Positions 35,391 through 45,193 of a stretch of 64,000 nucleotides of DNA are shown one piece after another. The notes beneath the pieces were generated by a model that ran no database searches, was not told where the DNA came from, and saw nothing but the letters and a program-made list of their open reading frames with translations. The DNA is taken from assembly GCF_025566885.1 (NCBI RefSeq), contig NZ_JAOQJQ010000002.1:1-64000 (forward strand). Reading direction: 5' to 3'. This DNA comes from Brotonthovivens ammoniilytica (GTDB taxonomy: Bacteria > Bacillota > Clostridia > Lachnospirales > Lachnospiraceae). Made by a program: the position numbers and the translations under genes. Each line of letters starts with the position of its first letter. Position 1 is the stretch's first letter.

Positions 35391-35529
35391 AAAGAAGAAA
35401 TATGACTGTACGACCTGCCCCTATCCCCGATATAAGGACAGGTCAATGATTTTCTGCGATGTCTGTATCCGAAAAATCTTAGACGAGCAGAACTGGAAAA
35501 AACAAAGAAAGGATGATGCTGATGAATGA
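35374..35529 (+). CDS. Small two-CxxC protein
   Basis: A 51-residue frame starting MTVNGKKKKYDCTTCPYPRY and containing a second pair in MIFCDVCIRK (CxxC-x14-CxxC), a zinc-ribbon-like layout. The ATG at 35374 lies within the end of the preceding gene in another frame, and its 3' end overlaps the next gene by eight bases, typical of tightly packed ICE genes. The frame is open further upstream to 35305, but that part only overlaps the neighbouring gene. No strong ribosome binding site is seen, so translation would rely on coupling. Confidence 0.55.
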   Translation: MTVNGKKKKYDCTTCPYPRYKDRSMIFCDVCIRKILDEQNWKKQRKDDADE

Positions 35530-36127
35530 CGAGAAAAGGATGATCGGCAACTATGCTGTGGAACAGAGTATCCACATCGGAAAGAAAGAAGTTGTTTTCT
35601 GTGTCGATAAACGGGCGGAACATCCCTATGTAGTCTGCTACTGCGATTACAATAATCCGTTTTCTGCACCATGGCCAACAGAAGCCGTAGGCACAGAGGA
35701 TTATCTGGAAGCTATGCAGCTTTTTTGTGATCGTGTGCAGACACAGATCGAACAGACACGAGCCGAACAGGAAAAATTCAAGTTTGACCCTACCCCCTTT
35801 ACAGTCGCTGACTGTATCCCTGACATGAGGAATAAAAGCATTGTAGGCAAGGTGGTTGTGATCAATGCAGAACCGAAGCGATATGAATATCAGCACGCTG
35901 CTTACCAGCTTGTACTTGCGGAAGGCGGAAACGGTGCCACCGGCGGCAGAGGTCAGGCAGTCTTTGGTACCTGCCTTGCTACTGGCGAGCATAGCCGCTG
36001 GGAACGGTATGATGTCCTTGGTGAGATCAAGCCGGAGCGTATGCCCCAATGGGCCAAGGATGCCTTGAAAACCATTCAGAAAGCGCAGCCTGTAAAAGCT
36101 GCAAAACAGAAAGAAATGGAACGATAA
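35522..36127 (+). CDS. Conserved ICE protein of unknown function (201 residues)
   Basis: The N-terminal 70 residues resemble the product of 35115-35390. The C-terminal half, VADCIPDMRNKSIVGKVVVINAEP to the segment with GGGNGATGGRGQAVFGTCLATGE and RWERYDVLGEIKPERMPQWA, is a separate conserved module that recurs in conjugative elements of this kind. I cannot assign a function. I choose ATG 35522, eight bases after AGAAAGGA, rather than the ATGs at 35513 or 35516. This also aligns its start with that of its relative. Confidence 0.75.
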   Translation: MNDEKRMIGNYAVEQSIHIGKKEVVFCVDKRAEHPYVVCYCDYNNPFSAPWPTEAVGTEDYLEAMQLFCDRVQTQIEQTRAEQEKFKFDPTPFTVADCIPDMRNKSIVGKVVVINAEPKRYEYQHAAYQLVLAEGGNGATGGRGQAVFGTCLATGEHSRWERYDVLGEIKPERMPQWAKDALKTIQKAQPVKAAKQKEMER

Positions 36128-36139
36128 GGAGGATAGATA

Positions 36140-36364
36140 ATGGCGATCAACCAGAAAGCGGTCAAAGTCATCAATAAGATTCTGGACGCTGGTTTTACCG
36201 ATGAAAAAGCAATCTCCGCCATGACGATGGATGATATTCTCTCTATCCAGGGCATTACCGTGGCGGATATTGCGCTCATCAATGAATTGCAGAAAAGCAT
36301 AAAAGCAAACAGGGTGATTTCCTTTTTGACGGAGAGGACAAGGAATAATCCTGAAAATCAATAA
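36140..36364 (+). CDS. Small helical ICE protein (74 residues)
   Basis: MAINQKAVKVINKILDAGFTDEKAISAMTMDDILSIQGITVADIALINELQKSIK is all helical, with a repeated helix-turn pattern reminiscent of helix-hairpin-helix or SAP-like motifs. AAGGAGG lies seven bases before the ATG. It ends 15 bases before the giant gene and is probably co-transcribed. Function unknown. Confidence 0.7.
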   Translation: MAINQKAVKVINKILDAGFTDEKAISAMTMDDILSIQGITVADIALINELQKSIKANRVISFLTERTRNNPENQ

Positions 36365-36379
36365 GGAGGTGGAAATGAA

Positions 36380-39300
36380 ATGGCTGCAAAGTATCAGCTG
36401 ATTACCGAGCTGTATCGGCGCACAGAAATTGCGGTAGCCAAGAACCCGCAGACATGGCAGAACTTTCTTGCCGCTGCCTGCCGGAATTACAAATGCCGCT
36501 TTGACGAACAGCTCTTAATCTTTGCCCAGCGCCCGGATGCGGTTGCCGTGGCACAACTTGAAACCTGGAACAAACAGTTCCGGCGCTGGGTAAATAAAGA
36601 CAGCAAAGGGATTGCGGTATTTGACCCCAAAGGCCGCAGGAATACCCTGAAATATTACTTTGATGTGTCAGACACACACGAAGGTTATTACGGCAGCCGT
36701 CCTGTTCCGATATGGCAGATGGAAACCCGATACGAGCAGCCTGTGATGGAACGGCTTTCTGACAGGTTTGGAGAACTGGAAGGTACCGATCTTGCCTCTG
36801 CCCTGATGGAAACAGCGAAAAATGCCGTGGAAGATCATCTGCAGGACTATCTTTCACAGCTCAAAGATATGACAGCGGACAGTTTCTTAGAAGAACTGGA
36901 CGATTTGAATATTGAGGTCATGTACCAGAGGCTGGCCGTAAACAGTGTGGCATTTATGCTGGTCAGCCGCTGTGGTCTGGATACGAGCGAATACTTTGAA
37001 CGTGAGGATTTTCAGGACATTGTGAACTTTAATACCCCTGCCACTATTAACGCCCTTGGCATTGCAACAAGTGACATTGCGGAAATGGCACTCCGGGAAA
37101 TCTCACAAACGATCCGGGATGTGCAGGTGGCAGAAAAAACACAGTCCCGCACCTTTGCGCAGGAAACACAATCTTCGTATGATAGAAGCAGAAAACAACC
37201 CGAAAGGAGCGATAATCATGGAGAACATCACATATACCCGTCAGGGGGATTATCTTATTCCCGACCTGACATTACCGACAGAGCCAGAACTTCCGCTTGG
37301 CAGATACGCATTGATGCACCGGGATTATCTGGAGCAGCACAAGAGAGTGACCTATCTCAACCTTCTGACACAGGGCAGGCTGAACGAGCATCTGTACCAG
37401 ACGGAACAGACAGCGATCCAGAGGCTGGAACTTCTGACGAAGCAGCTGTCAGCCGAGCAGGGCGTGACGGAGGAACTGAAAGAGAAAGCACCGATGCAGT
37501 GGGTGGGAATGATGAACAACATTCGCAGCCAGGCGGAGGAACTGATCCTGAACGAACTGATCTACCGTTAAGCACAGCCAATGAAGAAGAAGTCACAGCC
37601 AATCTTCCTACCGTAGAGGAACAAATCGAACAGATTGCAGAAGCAGAGGACGAAAAATCCTCTGCTTTTTCTGTTTCACAGGAAGATATTGACTCTGTCC
37701 TGGTAAGAGGAAGCGGCTTTGAAAATGGCAAGTACCGTATCTACCGTCAATTTCAGAAGCATGAGGATAAGAAAGCCAACATTACCTTTCTTAAAAATGA
37801 GTACGGCACCGGCGGCGGTACGCACAGTTATCCCGATGGGACACAGGGCGGGACATGGCATGACAGTAAAGGGATCGGAATTGAAAAGCATGGTTCCTAT
37901 ACAAAGCCCGACCTTGTACTTTCGTGGTCAAAAGTAGAAAAACGGATCAGGGAACTGATTCAAAATGACCGCTATTTTAATGCCAAGGAAAAAGACCACT
38001 ATCCTGAATTTCTGGAAAGTGTGGAAGCTCCCCAGTATGAAATTGATGCACAGCGGAAAATGGCAAGGCAGCGTTTTATTGATGCCCACCGTGACCTTCC
38101 GCCTGCGGATAAGAGAGATACCCTTTCTTTGCGGCTGTCTGATTTTATCCGTGATCTGGATCATTACGAAAAGGATCTGCTCAAAGAGGTGGATCGTGCC
38201 GATCTTGCCGATGTTCCTGCCGAACAGATGGAGCAGCTTCTTTCAGAGCCTGCCACTGTCCAGCAGCTGCTTGATTTTCTGACGAAAGTGCAGAGGCAGA
38301 CCGTCAGCGTTTACAGCCGGAGCAATGCATGGCGCTTTTCCCAGGAACTTCTGGAACTTCACCCTGTCCGCTACCTCTATCATGAGGGAGATACGGTGTA
38401 TCTGGGAGCAGATAAATATGAAGTATCTGCCTTTGATGAAACTGCTGTATCCCTTCAAAATCCTGAATTTCCCCTGTTCGGGAAAGAAATGAGCCGGACG
38501 GATTTTGAAGAAAAGCTCCGTGAAAATCCTGCCAATGACCACCTGAAGGTCATCATTACAGAAATGCAGGACAAGGAAACACCTGCCGAAACAAAGCCTG
38601 ACCGTCTGGTATTTTCTATTGGCTTTTCAGAACACCCCGCCTTTTATGACCGGGAACTGAAGGATCGATACACCGATTTGAGCTTTGCCCTTGGCAATTA
38701 TCTTCTGGGTGTTTTGGACGAGAAGCAGCACCGGGAAAGACAGGCGGAAGAAAATCATGTTGGATGGTATCACAAGACCGATTTTGAGATTACTGCTACT
38801 ATTGGCGGCGAGGATTTTCACTATGAGGGACGCTTTGACATTGGAGATGGCGAGGGCGATCTGATTGCCCATATCAAAAACTTCTATGAATACTCCCTTT
38901 CCCCCAATTGTCCATTTATTCCCGAATGGAAGAAACAGGGCGAGGATTTCTATCGTGAGAAACTAGAGAGCCTGCAATGGGGACGAGATGTATTCCTTCC
39001 CTATCTGGAACAGCATAAGACGCTGACGCCAGAGGACGAGAAGCTCTTTGCGGAAATCATGGCAACAGAAAATGACTGGTTCCGTGTCCCGGAGGACAAG
39101 AACACAAGCCTTGCCGGGCGTTTGGTGGACTTCATTGAGGAAGTTGATCCATATGAGTATCAGGATACCTTGGAAGTTGGAGAAACCAAAGAGGATGCCA
39201 TTCAGAAAATCGAGGCGGATTTAGCTGATCCGACGCATGTGCAAAGTTATGTGGAACAGCTGACGCAGTGGCAGGAAGAATTGGAGGATGAAGAACAAAA

Positions 39301-42300
39301 AGAGATCTGCAGACAGCTTATTGCTGAATTGCAGCCCACTGCCGGACAGGAAGAAAAAGAACAAGATGGAGTTTCACAGGATTCTTCCGACCTGATCGGT
39401 AAGGAAATTGTGATCGACAACCGCAGATACCGGATTGAAAGCGTAGGAGAAATCAGCGGTGATGTGTCTATGCGTGACATCACATTCCAGAACCATGTTG
39501 GTTTCCCGATCAATCGTGTGGAAAAGATCAGTTATATCCGCAGGCTTTTGGAACAGCAACAGCCACAGGAGGAACTACTGAAACAGGCGAAAGCCCTGAT
39601 CGATGAATTTATCCATGAAGAATACGACAGCGAATCAGGGGCAGATTATGAGGATTTGCACAGCGTAGGGCTTGCCTATACTACTTCCGAGAATGAGGAG
39701 CATGATCTTCAGATCAATGCGGATCTGGTGGATTGTACACTGGATATTTATATCGACAGCAGCCTGGCTCATCGAGAAAGATTCAACGGGCTTTCGGATA
39801 TGATTGAACGCTGTCTTTCTGATCTGGAATTTGGAGACTTAGTAGCAAAGGCAGAAGATCAGGTTGAACGATTGAAACCGCTTGAATCACAGCCCGAAGA
39901 AAAGACAGAAAAAGCAGTTGTTCCTTCTTCTGACCGGCACAATTATCGGATTACAGAAGATACTTTAGGTGTCGGTGGTGCAAAAGAAAAATTCAGAAAC
40001 AACATGGCAGCCATCCAGCTGCTCCATGAGCTGGAATTGGAACATCGTCTTGCTACACCCGAAGAACAGGAAGTTCTTGCCCGTTATGTTGGCTGGGGCG
40101 GTCTATCCATGGCCTTTGACGAGAACAATGCGGCCTGGGCAGAAGAATTTAAGGAGCTGAACGCCAGCCTCTCCCCGGAAGAATACCGGGCAGCCATGGA
40201 GTCCACTCTGACAGCGTTCTATACCCCGCCGGTTGTCATCAAAGCCATGTACGAATCCCTTGACCATATGGGATTTTCCGGTGGTACGATTCTGGAGCCG
40301 TCCTGCGGAACCGGCAATTTCTTTGGTCTGCTCCCGGATCGTATGGCAGGCTCAACGCTTCACGGTGTAGAAATCGACTCTCTTACAGGAAGAATTGCAA
40401 AGCAGCTTTACCAGAAAGCCAGCATTGCCATTGAGGGATTTGAGCAGACAAAACTTCCCGATGACCATTTTGACGTCGTTGTCGGCAATGTACCGTTTGG
40501 CGATTTTAAGGTCAATGACAGCCGTTACAACGCCCAGAAATTCCTGATCCACGATTATTTCTTTGCGAAAGCATTGGATAAAGTCCGCAGCGGCGGCGTA
40601 GTGGCCTTTATCACTTCCAAGGGAACGATGGATAAAACAAGCCCGGAGGTGCGGAAATATATCGCACAGAGGGCAGAACTTTTAGGAGCCATCCGCCTGC
40701 CAGATAATACGTTCCGAGCCAATGCAGGGACAGAGGTCACCAGTGACATCCTCTTTTTGCAAAAGCGTGACCGCATTGCAGATGTGGAACCGGATTGGGT
40801 ACACCTGGATACCGATGAGAACGGGATCACCATGAACAGCTATTTTGTACAGCACCCGGAAATGATCCTGGGCGAAATGAAAATGGAAAGTACCCGTTTT
40901 GGTTTTGACTCTGTCTGCAAGGCATACAAAGATATTCCACTTGCAGACCTGTTAAGCAAAGCTGTCCAGAACATTCAGGGAGAAATCCCGGAGTATGAAA
41001 AAGGGATCGATGAAATCTCGGATGAACCGGACGCTTCTGTTCCTGCCGACCCGAATGTGCGCAATTTTTCCTTTACCATGGTGGATGGAAAAGTCTACTT
41101 CCGGGAAAATGACCGCATGACACCGGCCACAGTATCTATGACCGCAGAGAGCCGCATCAAGGGATTGATCCAGATCCGTGACTGTGTCAGAAAGCTCATC
41201 GAGTATCAGACGGAGGATTATCCAGAAGAAATGATACGCACCGAACAGGAAAACCTGAACCGGCTGTATGATGCGTTTTCCCAAAAATACGGGCTGATCA
41301 ATAGCCGTGGCAACTATCTGGCCTTTGCATCGGATGAGAGCTACTTCCTGTTATGCTCTTTGGAAGTGCTGGATGATGAGGGTAATTTCAAACGAAAAGC
41401 AGATATGTTTACGAAGCGGACGATCAAGCCCCACCGAGAAGTTACTTCTGTGGAAACGGCCAGTGAAGCCCTTGCCCTTTCGATTGGGGAAAAAGCACTT
41501 GTTGACCTGCCTTATATGGAACAGCTTACAGGCAAACTCCAGGAGGAACTGGTACAGGAATTGCAGGGCGTGATCTTCCGTATCCCCGCTTCGGAACCGG
41601 CAAAATATGTGACTGCTGACGAATATCTGTCCGGCAATGTGCGAACAAAACTTCTAAGCGCACAGGCTGCGGCAAAGGAAGATCCGGCGTATGAAATCAA
41701 TGTAGAAGCCTTAAAGCAGGTGATCCCCAAAGACTTGTCAGCGGCAGAAATCTCCGTCCGTCTGGGTACCACCTGGATACCGCAGGAGGATATTCAGCGG
41801 TTTGTCATGGAGCTTCTTACCCCTTCCAGCTATGCAGCAGGAAGAATCCGAGTGCGCTATACTCCAATGAATGGCGACTGGTTTATTGAAAATAAGAGTT
41901 CCGATTTCGGAAATGTCAAGGCGGACAGCACCTATGGTACAAAAAGGGCTTCCGCCTATCGTATTATTGAGGACACCTTAAACCTGCGTGATACCCGTAT
42001 TTTTGATTATGTGTATGATGAAAACGGCAATAAAAGAGCCGTATTCAATGCCAAAGAAACCACGGCAGCGCAGGCAAAGCAGGAAGCTATCAAACAGGCA
42101 TTTCAGGATTGGATCTGGAAAGATCCGGCACGAAGGAGCCGACTGGTGCGGTATTACAACGACACATTCAATTCCGTCCGCCCTCGTGAGTATGACGGAA
42201 GCCATATTGTATTTGGCGGTATCAGCCCAGAGATTACTCTCCGACCTCACCAGGTCAATGCTATTGCCCATATCCTGTACGGCGGCAACACACTCCTTGC

Positions 42301-44710
42301 CCATAAGGTGGGCGCAGGAAAGACCTTTGAAATGGTTGCTGCGGCACAGGAAAGCAAGCGCCTTGGATTATGCAATAAGTCGATGTTCGTTGTTCCCAAT
42401 CATCTTGTGGGGCAATGGGCTTCCGAGTATCTCAGGCTGTACCCAAGTGCCAATATCCTTGTAACCCGCAGGCAGGACTTTGAGACGGGCAACCGGAAAA
42501 AGTTCTGTTCCCGCATTGCCACCGGCGATTACGATGCGGTCATTATCGGGCATAGCCAGTTTGAGAAAATCCCAATGAGCATTGAGCGTCAGAGAGAACA
42601 GCTTCAACGTCAGATTGATGATATTGAGCGTGGGATTGATGATGTGAAGGCAAGCAAAGGCGAACAGTTCACGGTCAAGCAGCTGATGAAAACCAGAAAG
42701 GCGATTCAGGCAAAACTGGATAAGCTCAATGACACCAAGCGAAAGGATACCGTCATTGATTTTGAACAGCTCGGTATCGACAGGCTCTTTATTGATGAGA
42801 GCCATTTTTATAAGAACCTGTATCTTTATACCAAGATGCGAAATGTAGGCGGGATCGCCCAGACGGAAGCCCAGAAATCCAGCGACCTTTTTATGAAGTG
42901 CCGCTATCTGGATGAAATCACAGGCAACCGGGGAACGATCTTTGCCACGGGAACCCCGATCAGCAACTCCATGGTCGAGCTGTATTCGGTACAGCGCTAC
43001 TTGCAGTATGATGCGCTTTTACGGAATGGTTTGCAGCATTTTGACAGCTGGGCATCCACCTTTGGTGAGACAGTCACCGCTCTGGAGCTGGCTCCGGAGG
43101 GAACCAATTACCGGGCGAAAACCCGCTTTGCCAAGTTTTTCAACCTGCCGGAGCTGATGCTGATGTTCCGGGAGGTGGCGGATATTCAGACCGCCGATAT
43201 GCTGAAGCTCCCTGTTCCGGCGGTCAAGTACCACAACATCAAGACCAGGCCAAGTGAAATCCAGACGGAACTGGTCGCTTCCCTTGCCAAACGAGCAGAA
43301 AAAGTCCGTGCAAGGCTTGTGGAGCCGAATGTGGACAACATGCTCAAGATTACCAACGATGGTCGAAAACTTGCCCTTGACCAGAGGATGATCGACCCCA
43401 TGCTGCCGGATGATCCCAACAGCAAGGTGAATGCCTGTGTGGACAACGTGTATCGTATCTGGGAAGAATATGCGGATACGAAAGCAACCCAGCTGGTGTT
43501 CTGCGACCTGTCTACCCCGAAAAATGACGGGACTTTTAATGTCTATGATGACATCCGGGAAAAGCTGATGGCCCGTGGTATCCCTGCCGAACAGATACGG
43601 TTTATCCATGAAGCTACCAGTGACGCACAGAAAAAGGAACTGTTTGCAAAAGTGCGAAGCGGCGAAGTCCGTGTCCTGCTTGGTTCAACCCCTAAGATGG
43701 GTGCAGGTACCAACGTACAGGACAGACTCATTGCCATTCATAATCTGGATTGCCCGTGGCGTCCATCCGATCTGGAACAGCGCCAGGGACGTATTGAGCG
43801 CCAGGGAAACAGGTTCCCGGAAGTTCAGGTTTACCGTTATGTGACGGAGCAGACCTTTGATGCTTATCTCTATCAGCTGGTGGAATCGAAGCAGAAATTT
43901 ATCTCCCAGATCATGACCAGCAAAAGTCCTGTCCGCTCTGCGGAAGATGTGGATGAAGTGGCCCTTTCCTTTGCAGAAGTCAAAATGCTTGCCACAGGAG
44001 ACGAGCGTTTCAAGGAAAAAATGGACTTAGACATTCAGGTTTCCAAGCTCAAAGTGCTGAAACAGAGCTATCTATCCGAGCATTACGACCTTGAGGACAG
44101 GATACTGAAATATTTCCCGCAGACCATTAAGGAGTGTGAACAGCGGATTGTCTGCTATGAAGCCGATGCTTCCCTTGCCCGGCAGCATCAGCCGCAGGGC
44201 GAAGAAAAGTTCTGTCCGATGACCTTAAAAGGAATCACTTATACGGAAAAAGCAGCCGCAGGCGAGATGCTTCTTGCGGTCTGTAAAGAATATCCGATGG
44301 CCGAGCCTGCGGAAATCGGAAGCTATCGTGGGTTCAAACTGGAAGTTTTCTATGATACCTTCAATGCCCATTACTGTTTATATCTTTGCGGAAAGGCAAA
44401 GCACAAGGTAGATTTAGGTACTGATCCACTGGGTAATCTGACCCGAATTGAAAATGAGCTTGCGAAAATTCCTGCAAAACTGGAAGCCGCAAAAACCAAA
44501 AAAGCAGAAACGATGGAGCAGCTTGAAACTGCTAAGATTGAGGTGGAAAAGCCGTTTGCCTTTGAAGATGAACTGAAAGAGAAATCAGAACGGCTCAATG
44601 CCCTCAACATCGAGCTGAATTTAGATCAGAAAGATCCCGCTGTGCTTGATGCAGAGCCGGAGCAAAGTGAGGAACCGCCCGAAAGAAAATGCGCAAGCCG
44701 GGAGAGATAA
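36380..44710 (+). CDS. Giant polyvalent protein: ArdC-like, N6-adenine methylase and Snf2-type helicase
   Basis: This 2776-residue protein is among the largest conjugative-element proteins. Residues 1-160 resemble the ArdC-like ssDNA-binding/antirestriction domain (FDEQLLIFAQRPDAVAV, RRWVNKDSKGIAVFDP). Residues 265-420 are low complexity. Residues 430-1190 hold several polyvalent-protein modules. Residues 1290-1480 form an N6-methylase with LEPSCGTGNFFGLLP as the SAM motif and GNVPFGDF at the catalytic NPPF position. Residues 1960-2500 form a superfamily 2 helicase: Walker A HKVGAGKTFE near 1976, DESHFYKN near 2138 and QGRIERQGN near 2468. The rest is coiled coil. It probably protects and remodels transferred DNA. 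AAGGAGG precedes the ATG. Confidence 0.9.
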   Translation: MAAKYQLITELYRRTEIAVAKNPQTWQNFLAAACRNYKCRFDEQLLIFAQRPDAVAVAQLETWNKQFRRWVNKDSKGIAVFDPKGRRNTLKYYFDVSDTHEGYYGSRPVPIWQMETRYEQPVMERLSDRFGELEGTDLASALMETAKNAVEDHLQDYLSQLKDMTADSFLEELDDLNIEVMYQRLAVNSVAFMLVSRCGLDTSEYFEREDFQDIVNFNTPATINALGIATSDIAEMALREISQTIRDVQVAEKTQSRTFAQETQSSYDRSRKQPERSDNHGEHHIYPSGGLSYSRPDITDRARTSAWQIRIDAPGLSGAAQESDLSQPSDTGQAERASVPDGTDSDPEAGTSDEAAVSRAGRDGGTERESTDAVGGNDEQHSQPGGGTDPERTDLPLSTANEEEVTANLPTVEEQIEQIAEAEDEKSSAFSVSQEDIDSVLVRGSGFENGKYRIYRQFQKHEDKKANITFLKNEYGTGGGTHSYPDGTQGGTWHDSKGIGIEKHGSYTKPDLVLSWSKVEKRIRELIQNDRYFNAKEKDHYPEFLESVEAPQYEIDAQRKMARQRFIDAHRDLPPADKRDTLSLRLSDFIRDLDHYEKDLLKEVDRADLADVPAEQMEQLLSEPATVQQLLDFLTKVQRQTVSVYSRSNAWRFSQELLELHPVRYLYHEGDTVYLGADKYEVSAFDETAVSLQNPEFPLFGKEMSRTDFEEKLRENPANDHLKVIITEMQDKETPAETKPDRLVFSIGFSEHPAFYDRELKDRYTDLSFALGNYLLGVLDEKQHRERQAEENHVGWYHKTDFEITATIGGEDFHYEGRFDIGDGEGDLIAHIKNFYEYSLSPNCPFIPEWKKQGEDFYREKLESLQWGRDVFLPYLEQHKTLTPEDEKLFAEIMATENDWFRVPEDKNTSLAGRLVDFIEEVDPYEYQDTLEVGETKEDAIQKIEADLADPTHVQSYVEQLTQWQEELEDEEQKEICRQLIAELQPTAGQEEKEQDGVSQDSSDLIGKEIVIDNRRYRIESVGEISGDVSMRDITFQNHVGFPINRVEKISYIRRLLEQQQPQEELLKQAKALIDEFIHEEYDSESGADYEDLHSVGLAYTTSENEEHDLQINADLVDCTLDIYIDSSLAHRERFNGLSDMIERCLSDLEFGDLVAKAEDQVERLKPLESQPEEKTEKAVVPSSDRHNYRITEDTLGVGGAKEKFRNNMAAIQLLHELELEHRLATPEEQEVLARYVGWGGLSMAFDENNAAWAEEFKELNASLSPEEYRAAMESTLTAFYTPPVVIKAMYESLDHMGFSGGTILEPSCGTGNFFGLLPDRMAGSTLHGVEIDSLTGRIAKQLYQKASIAIEGFEQTKLPDDHFDVVVGNVPFGDFKVNDSRYNAQKFLIHDYFFAKALDKVRSGGVVAFITSKGTMDKTSPEVRKYIAQRAELLGAIRLPDNTFRANAGTEVTSDILFLQKRDRIADVEPDWVHLDTDENGITMNSYFVQHPEMILGEMKMESTRFGFDSVCKAYKDIPLADLLSKAVQNIQGEIPEYEKGIDEISDEPDASVPADPNVRNFSFTMVDGKVYFRENDRMTPATVSMTAESRIKGLIQIRDCVRKLIEYQTEDYPEEMIRTEQENLNRLYDAFSQKYGLINSRGNYLAFASDESYFLLCSLEVLDDEGNFKRKADMFTKRTIKPHREVTSVETASEALALSIGEKALVDLPYMEQLTGKLQEELVQELQGVIFRIPASEPAKYVTADEYLSGNVRTKLLSAQAAAKEDPAYEINVEALKQVIPKDLSAAEISVRLGTTWIPQEDIQRFVMELLTPSSYAAGRIRVRYTPMNGDWFIENKSSDFGNVKADSTYGTKRASAYRIIEDTLNLRDTRIFDYVYDENGNKRAVFNAKETTAAQAKQEAIKQAFQDWIWKDPARRSRLVRYYNDTFNSVRPREYDGSHIVFGGISPEITLRPHQVNAIAHILYGGNTLLAHKVGAGKTFEMVAAAQESKRLGLCNKSMFVVPNHLVGQWASEYLRLYPSANILVTRRQDFETGNRKKFCSRIATGDYDAVIIGHSQFEKIPMSIERQREQLQRQIDDIERGIDDVKASKGEQFTVKQLMKTRKAIQAKLDKLNDTKRKDTVIDFEQLGIDRLFIDESHFYKNLYLYTKMRNVGGIAQTEAQKSSDLFMKCRYLDEITGNRGTIFATGTPISNSMVELYSVQRYLQYDALLRNGLQHFDSWASTFGETVTALELAPEGTNYRAKTRFAKFFNLPELMLMFREVADIQTADMLKLPVPAVKYHNIKTRPSEIQTELVASLAKRAEKVRARLVEPNVDNMLKITNDGRKLALDQRMIDPMLPDDPNSKVNACVDNVYRIWEEYADTKATQLVFCDLSTPKNDGTFNVYDDIREKLMARGIPAEQIRFIHEATSDAQKKELFAKVRSGEVRVLLGSTPKMGAGTNVQDRLIAIHNLDCPWRPSDLEQRQGRIERQGNRFPEVQVYRYVTEQTFDAYLYQLVESKQKFISQIMTSKSPVRSAEDVDEVALSFAEVKMLATGDERFKEKMDLDIQVSKLKVLKQSYLSEHYDLEDRILKYFPQTIKECEQRIVCYEADASLARQHQPQGEEKFCPMTLKGITYTEKAAAGEMLLAVCKEYPMAEPAEIGSYRGFKLEVFYDTFNAHYCLYLCGKAKHKVDLGTDPLGNLTRIENELAKIPAKLEAAKTKKAETMEQLETAKIEVEKPFAFEDELKEKSERLNALNIELNLDQKDPAVLDAEPEQSEEPPERKCASRER
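37218..37571 (+). CDS. tnpV: TnpV-like protein, nested out of frame in the giant gene
   Basis: In the +1 frame relative to the giant ORF lies a 117-residue frame, MENITYTRQGDYLIPDLTLP onward, with LGRYALMHRDYLEQHKR, TLNLLTQGRLNEHL-like, QGVTEELKEKAPMQWVGMMNNI and RSQAEELILNELIYR. I recognise this as the TnpV family of transposon-encoded proteins (recalled pattern). It has its own AAAGGAG eight bases before ATG 37218. It lies wholly inside codons 280-397 of the giant gene, where that frame is low complexity. Role unknown; TnpV proteins accompany mobile elements. Confidence 0.8.
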   Translation: MENITYTRQGDYLIPDLTLPTEPELPLGRYALMHRDYLEQHKRVTYLNLLTQGRLNEHLYQTEQTAIQRLELLTKQLSAEQGVTEELKEKAPMQWVGMMNNIRSQAEELILNELIYR

Positions 44711-44727
44711 ATTCCCTTTTTGCACAT

Positions 44728-44756
44728 TTGTATTGCATAAATATGGGCAGTATAAT
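44728..44756 (+). promoter_or_regulatory. Promoter upstream of the 109-residue ICE gene
   Basis: TTGTAT (44728-44733), 17-base spacer, perfect TATAAT (44751-44756), 35 bases before the GTG start at 44791. Confidence 0.65.
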
Positions 44757-44790
44757 AAGTGTAGAATTGAAACTATCGGAGGTGAGAGCG

Positions 44791-45120
44791 GTGTCTGACG
44801 AGTTCAGATTTGAAACCTTTGTAGATGCCCACAGCAATATCTTTCGTGAATATCTAAGCTCCGTGATTGCGAAACTGCCGGAAAGCAATGAGGACTACCG
44901 TGCCATTCAGGAACAGATGGAAACGATATTTCAACAATATCCCAAAGTGCTAGAGGCTGTTGATACCGAAACTGCAACGGAATTATCCCAGCAGGAATGT
45001 GCGGCTCTGATCAAGGTTATGGAGCTTAGAAACAATCTGACAGATATTGAAATGCAGACGGTTTACTTCCGTGGCTGTTATGATGGCGTTGGGTATCTGA
45101 AAAAAGCAGGAATTTTATAA
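44791..45120 (+). CDS. Conserved ICE protein, DUF6664-like
   Basis: The 109-residue helical protein begins VSDEFRFETFVDAHSNIFRE and ends YFRGCYDGVGYLKKAGIL, a tail I associate with the DUF6664 family of conjugative elements (from memory). I place the start at GTG 44791, behind GGAGGTGA, because the longer frame from 44689 overlaps the promoter and the end of the giant gene. It probably has its own promoter and terminator, so it may be regulated separately. Confidence 0.7.
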   Translation: MSDEFRFETFVDAHSNIFREYLSSVIAKLPESNEDYRAIQEQMETIFQQYPKVLEAVDTETATELSQQECAALIKVMELRNNLTDIEMQTVYFRGCYDGVGYLKKAGIL

Positions 45121-45129
45121 CCGACAAAG

Positions 45130-45160
45130 GCGGCATTGGCGTGAAGCTGATGCCGCTTTT
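45130..45160 (+). terminator. Terminator after the DUF6664-like gene
   Basis: GCGGCAT (45130-45136) pairs with ATGCCGC (45150-45156), followed by TTTT and then a partial copy of the TTTACATAG motif. Confidence 0.7.
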
Positions 45161-45193
45161 ACATAGGTGTGGGATAGAAAAAATTGCAGAATT

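Noticed and set aside
37357..37731. Minus-strand open frame over the nested tnpV region
   Set aside because: Ser/Pro-rich mirror of the low-complexity host frame without a ribosome binding site.
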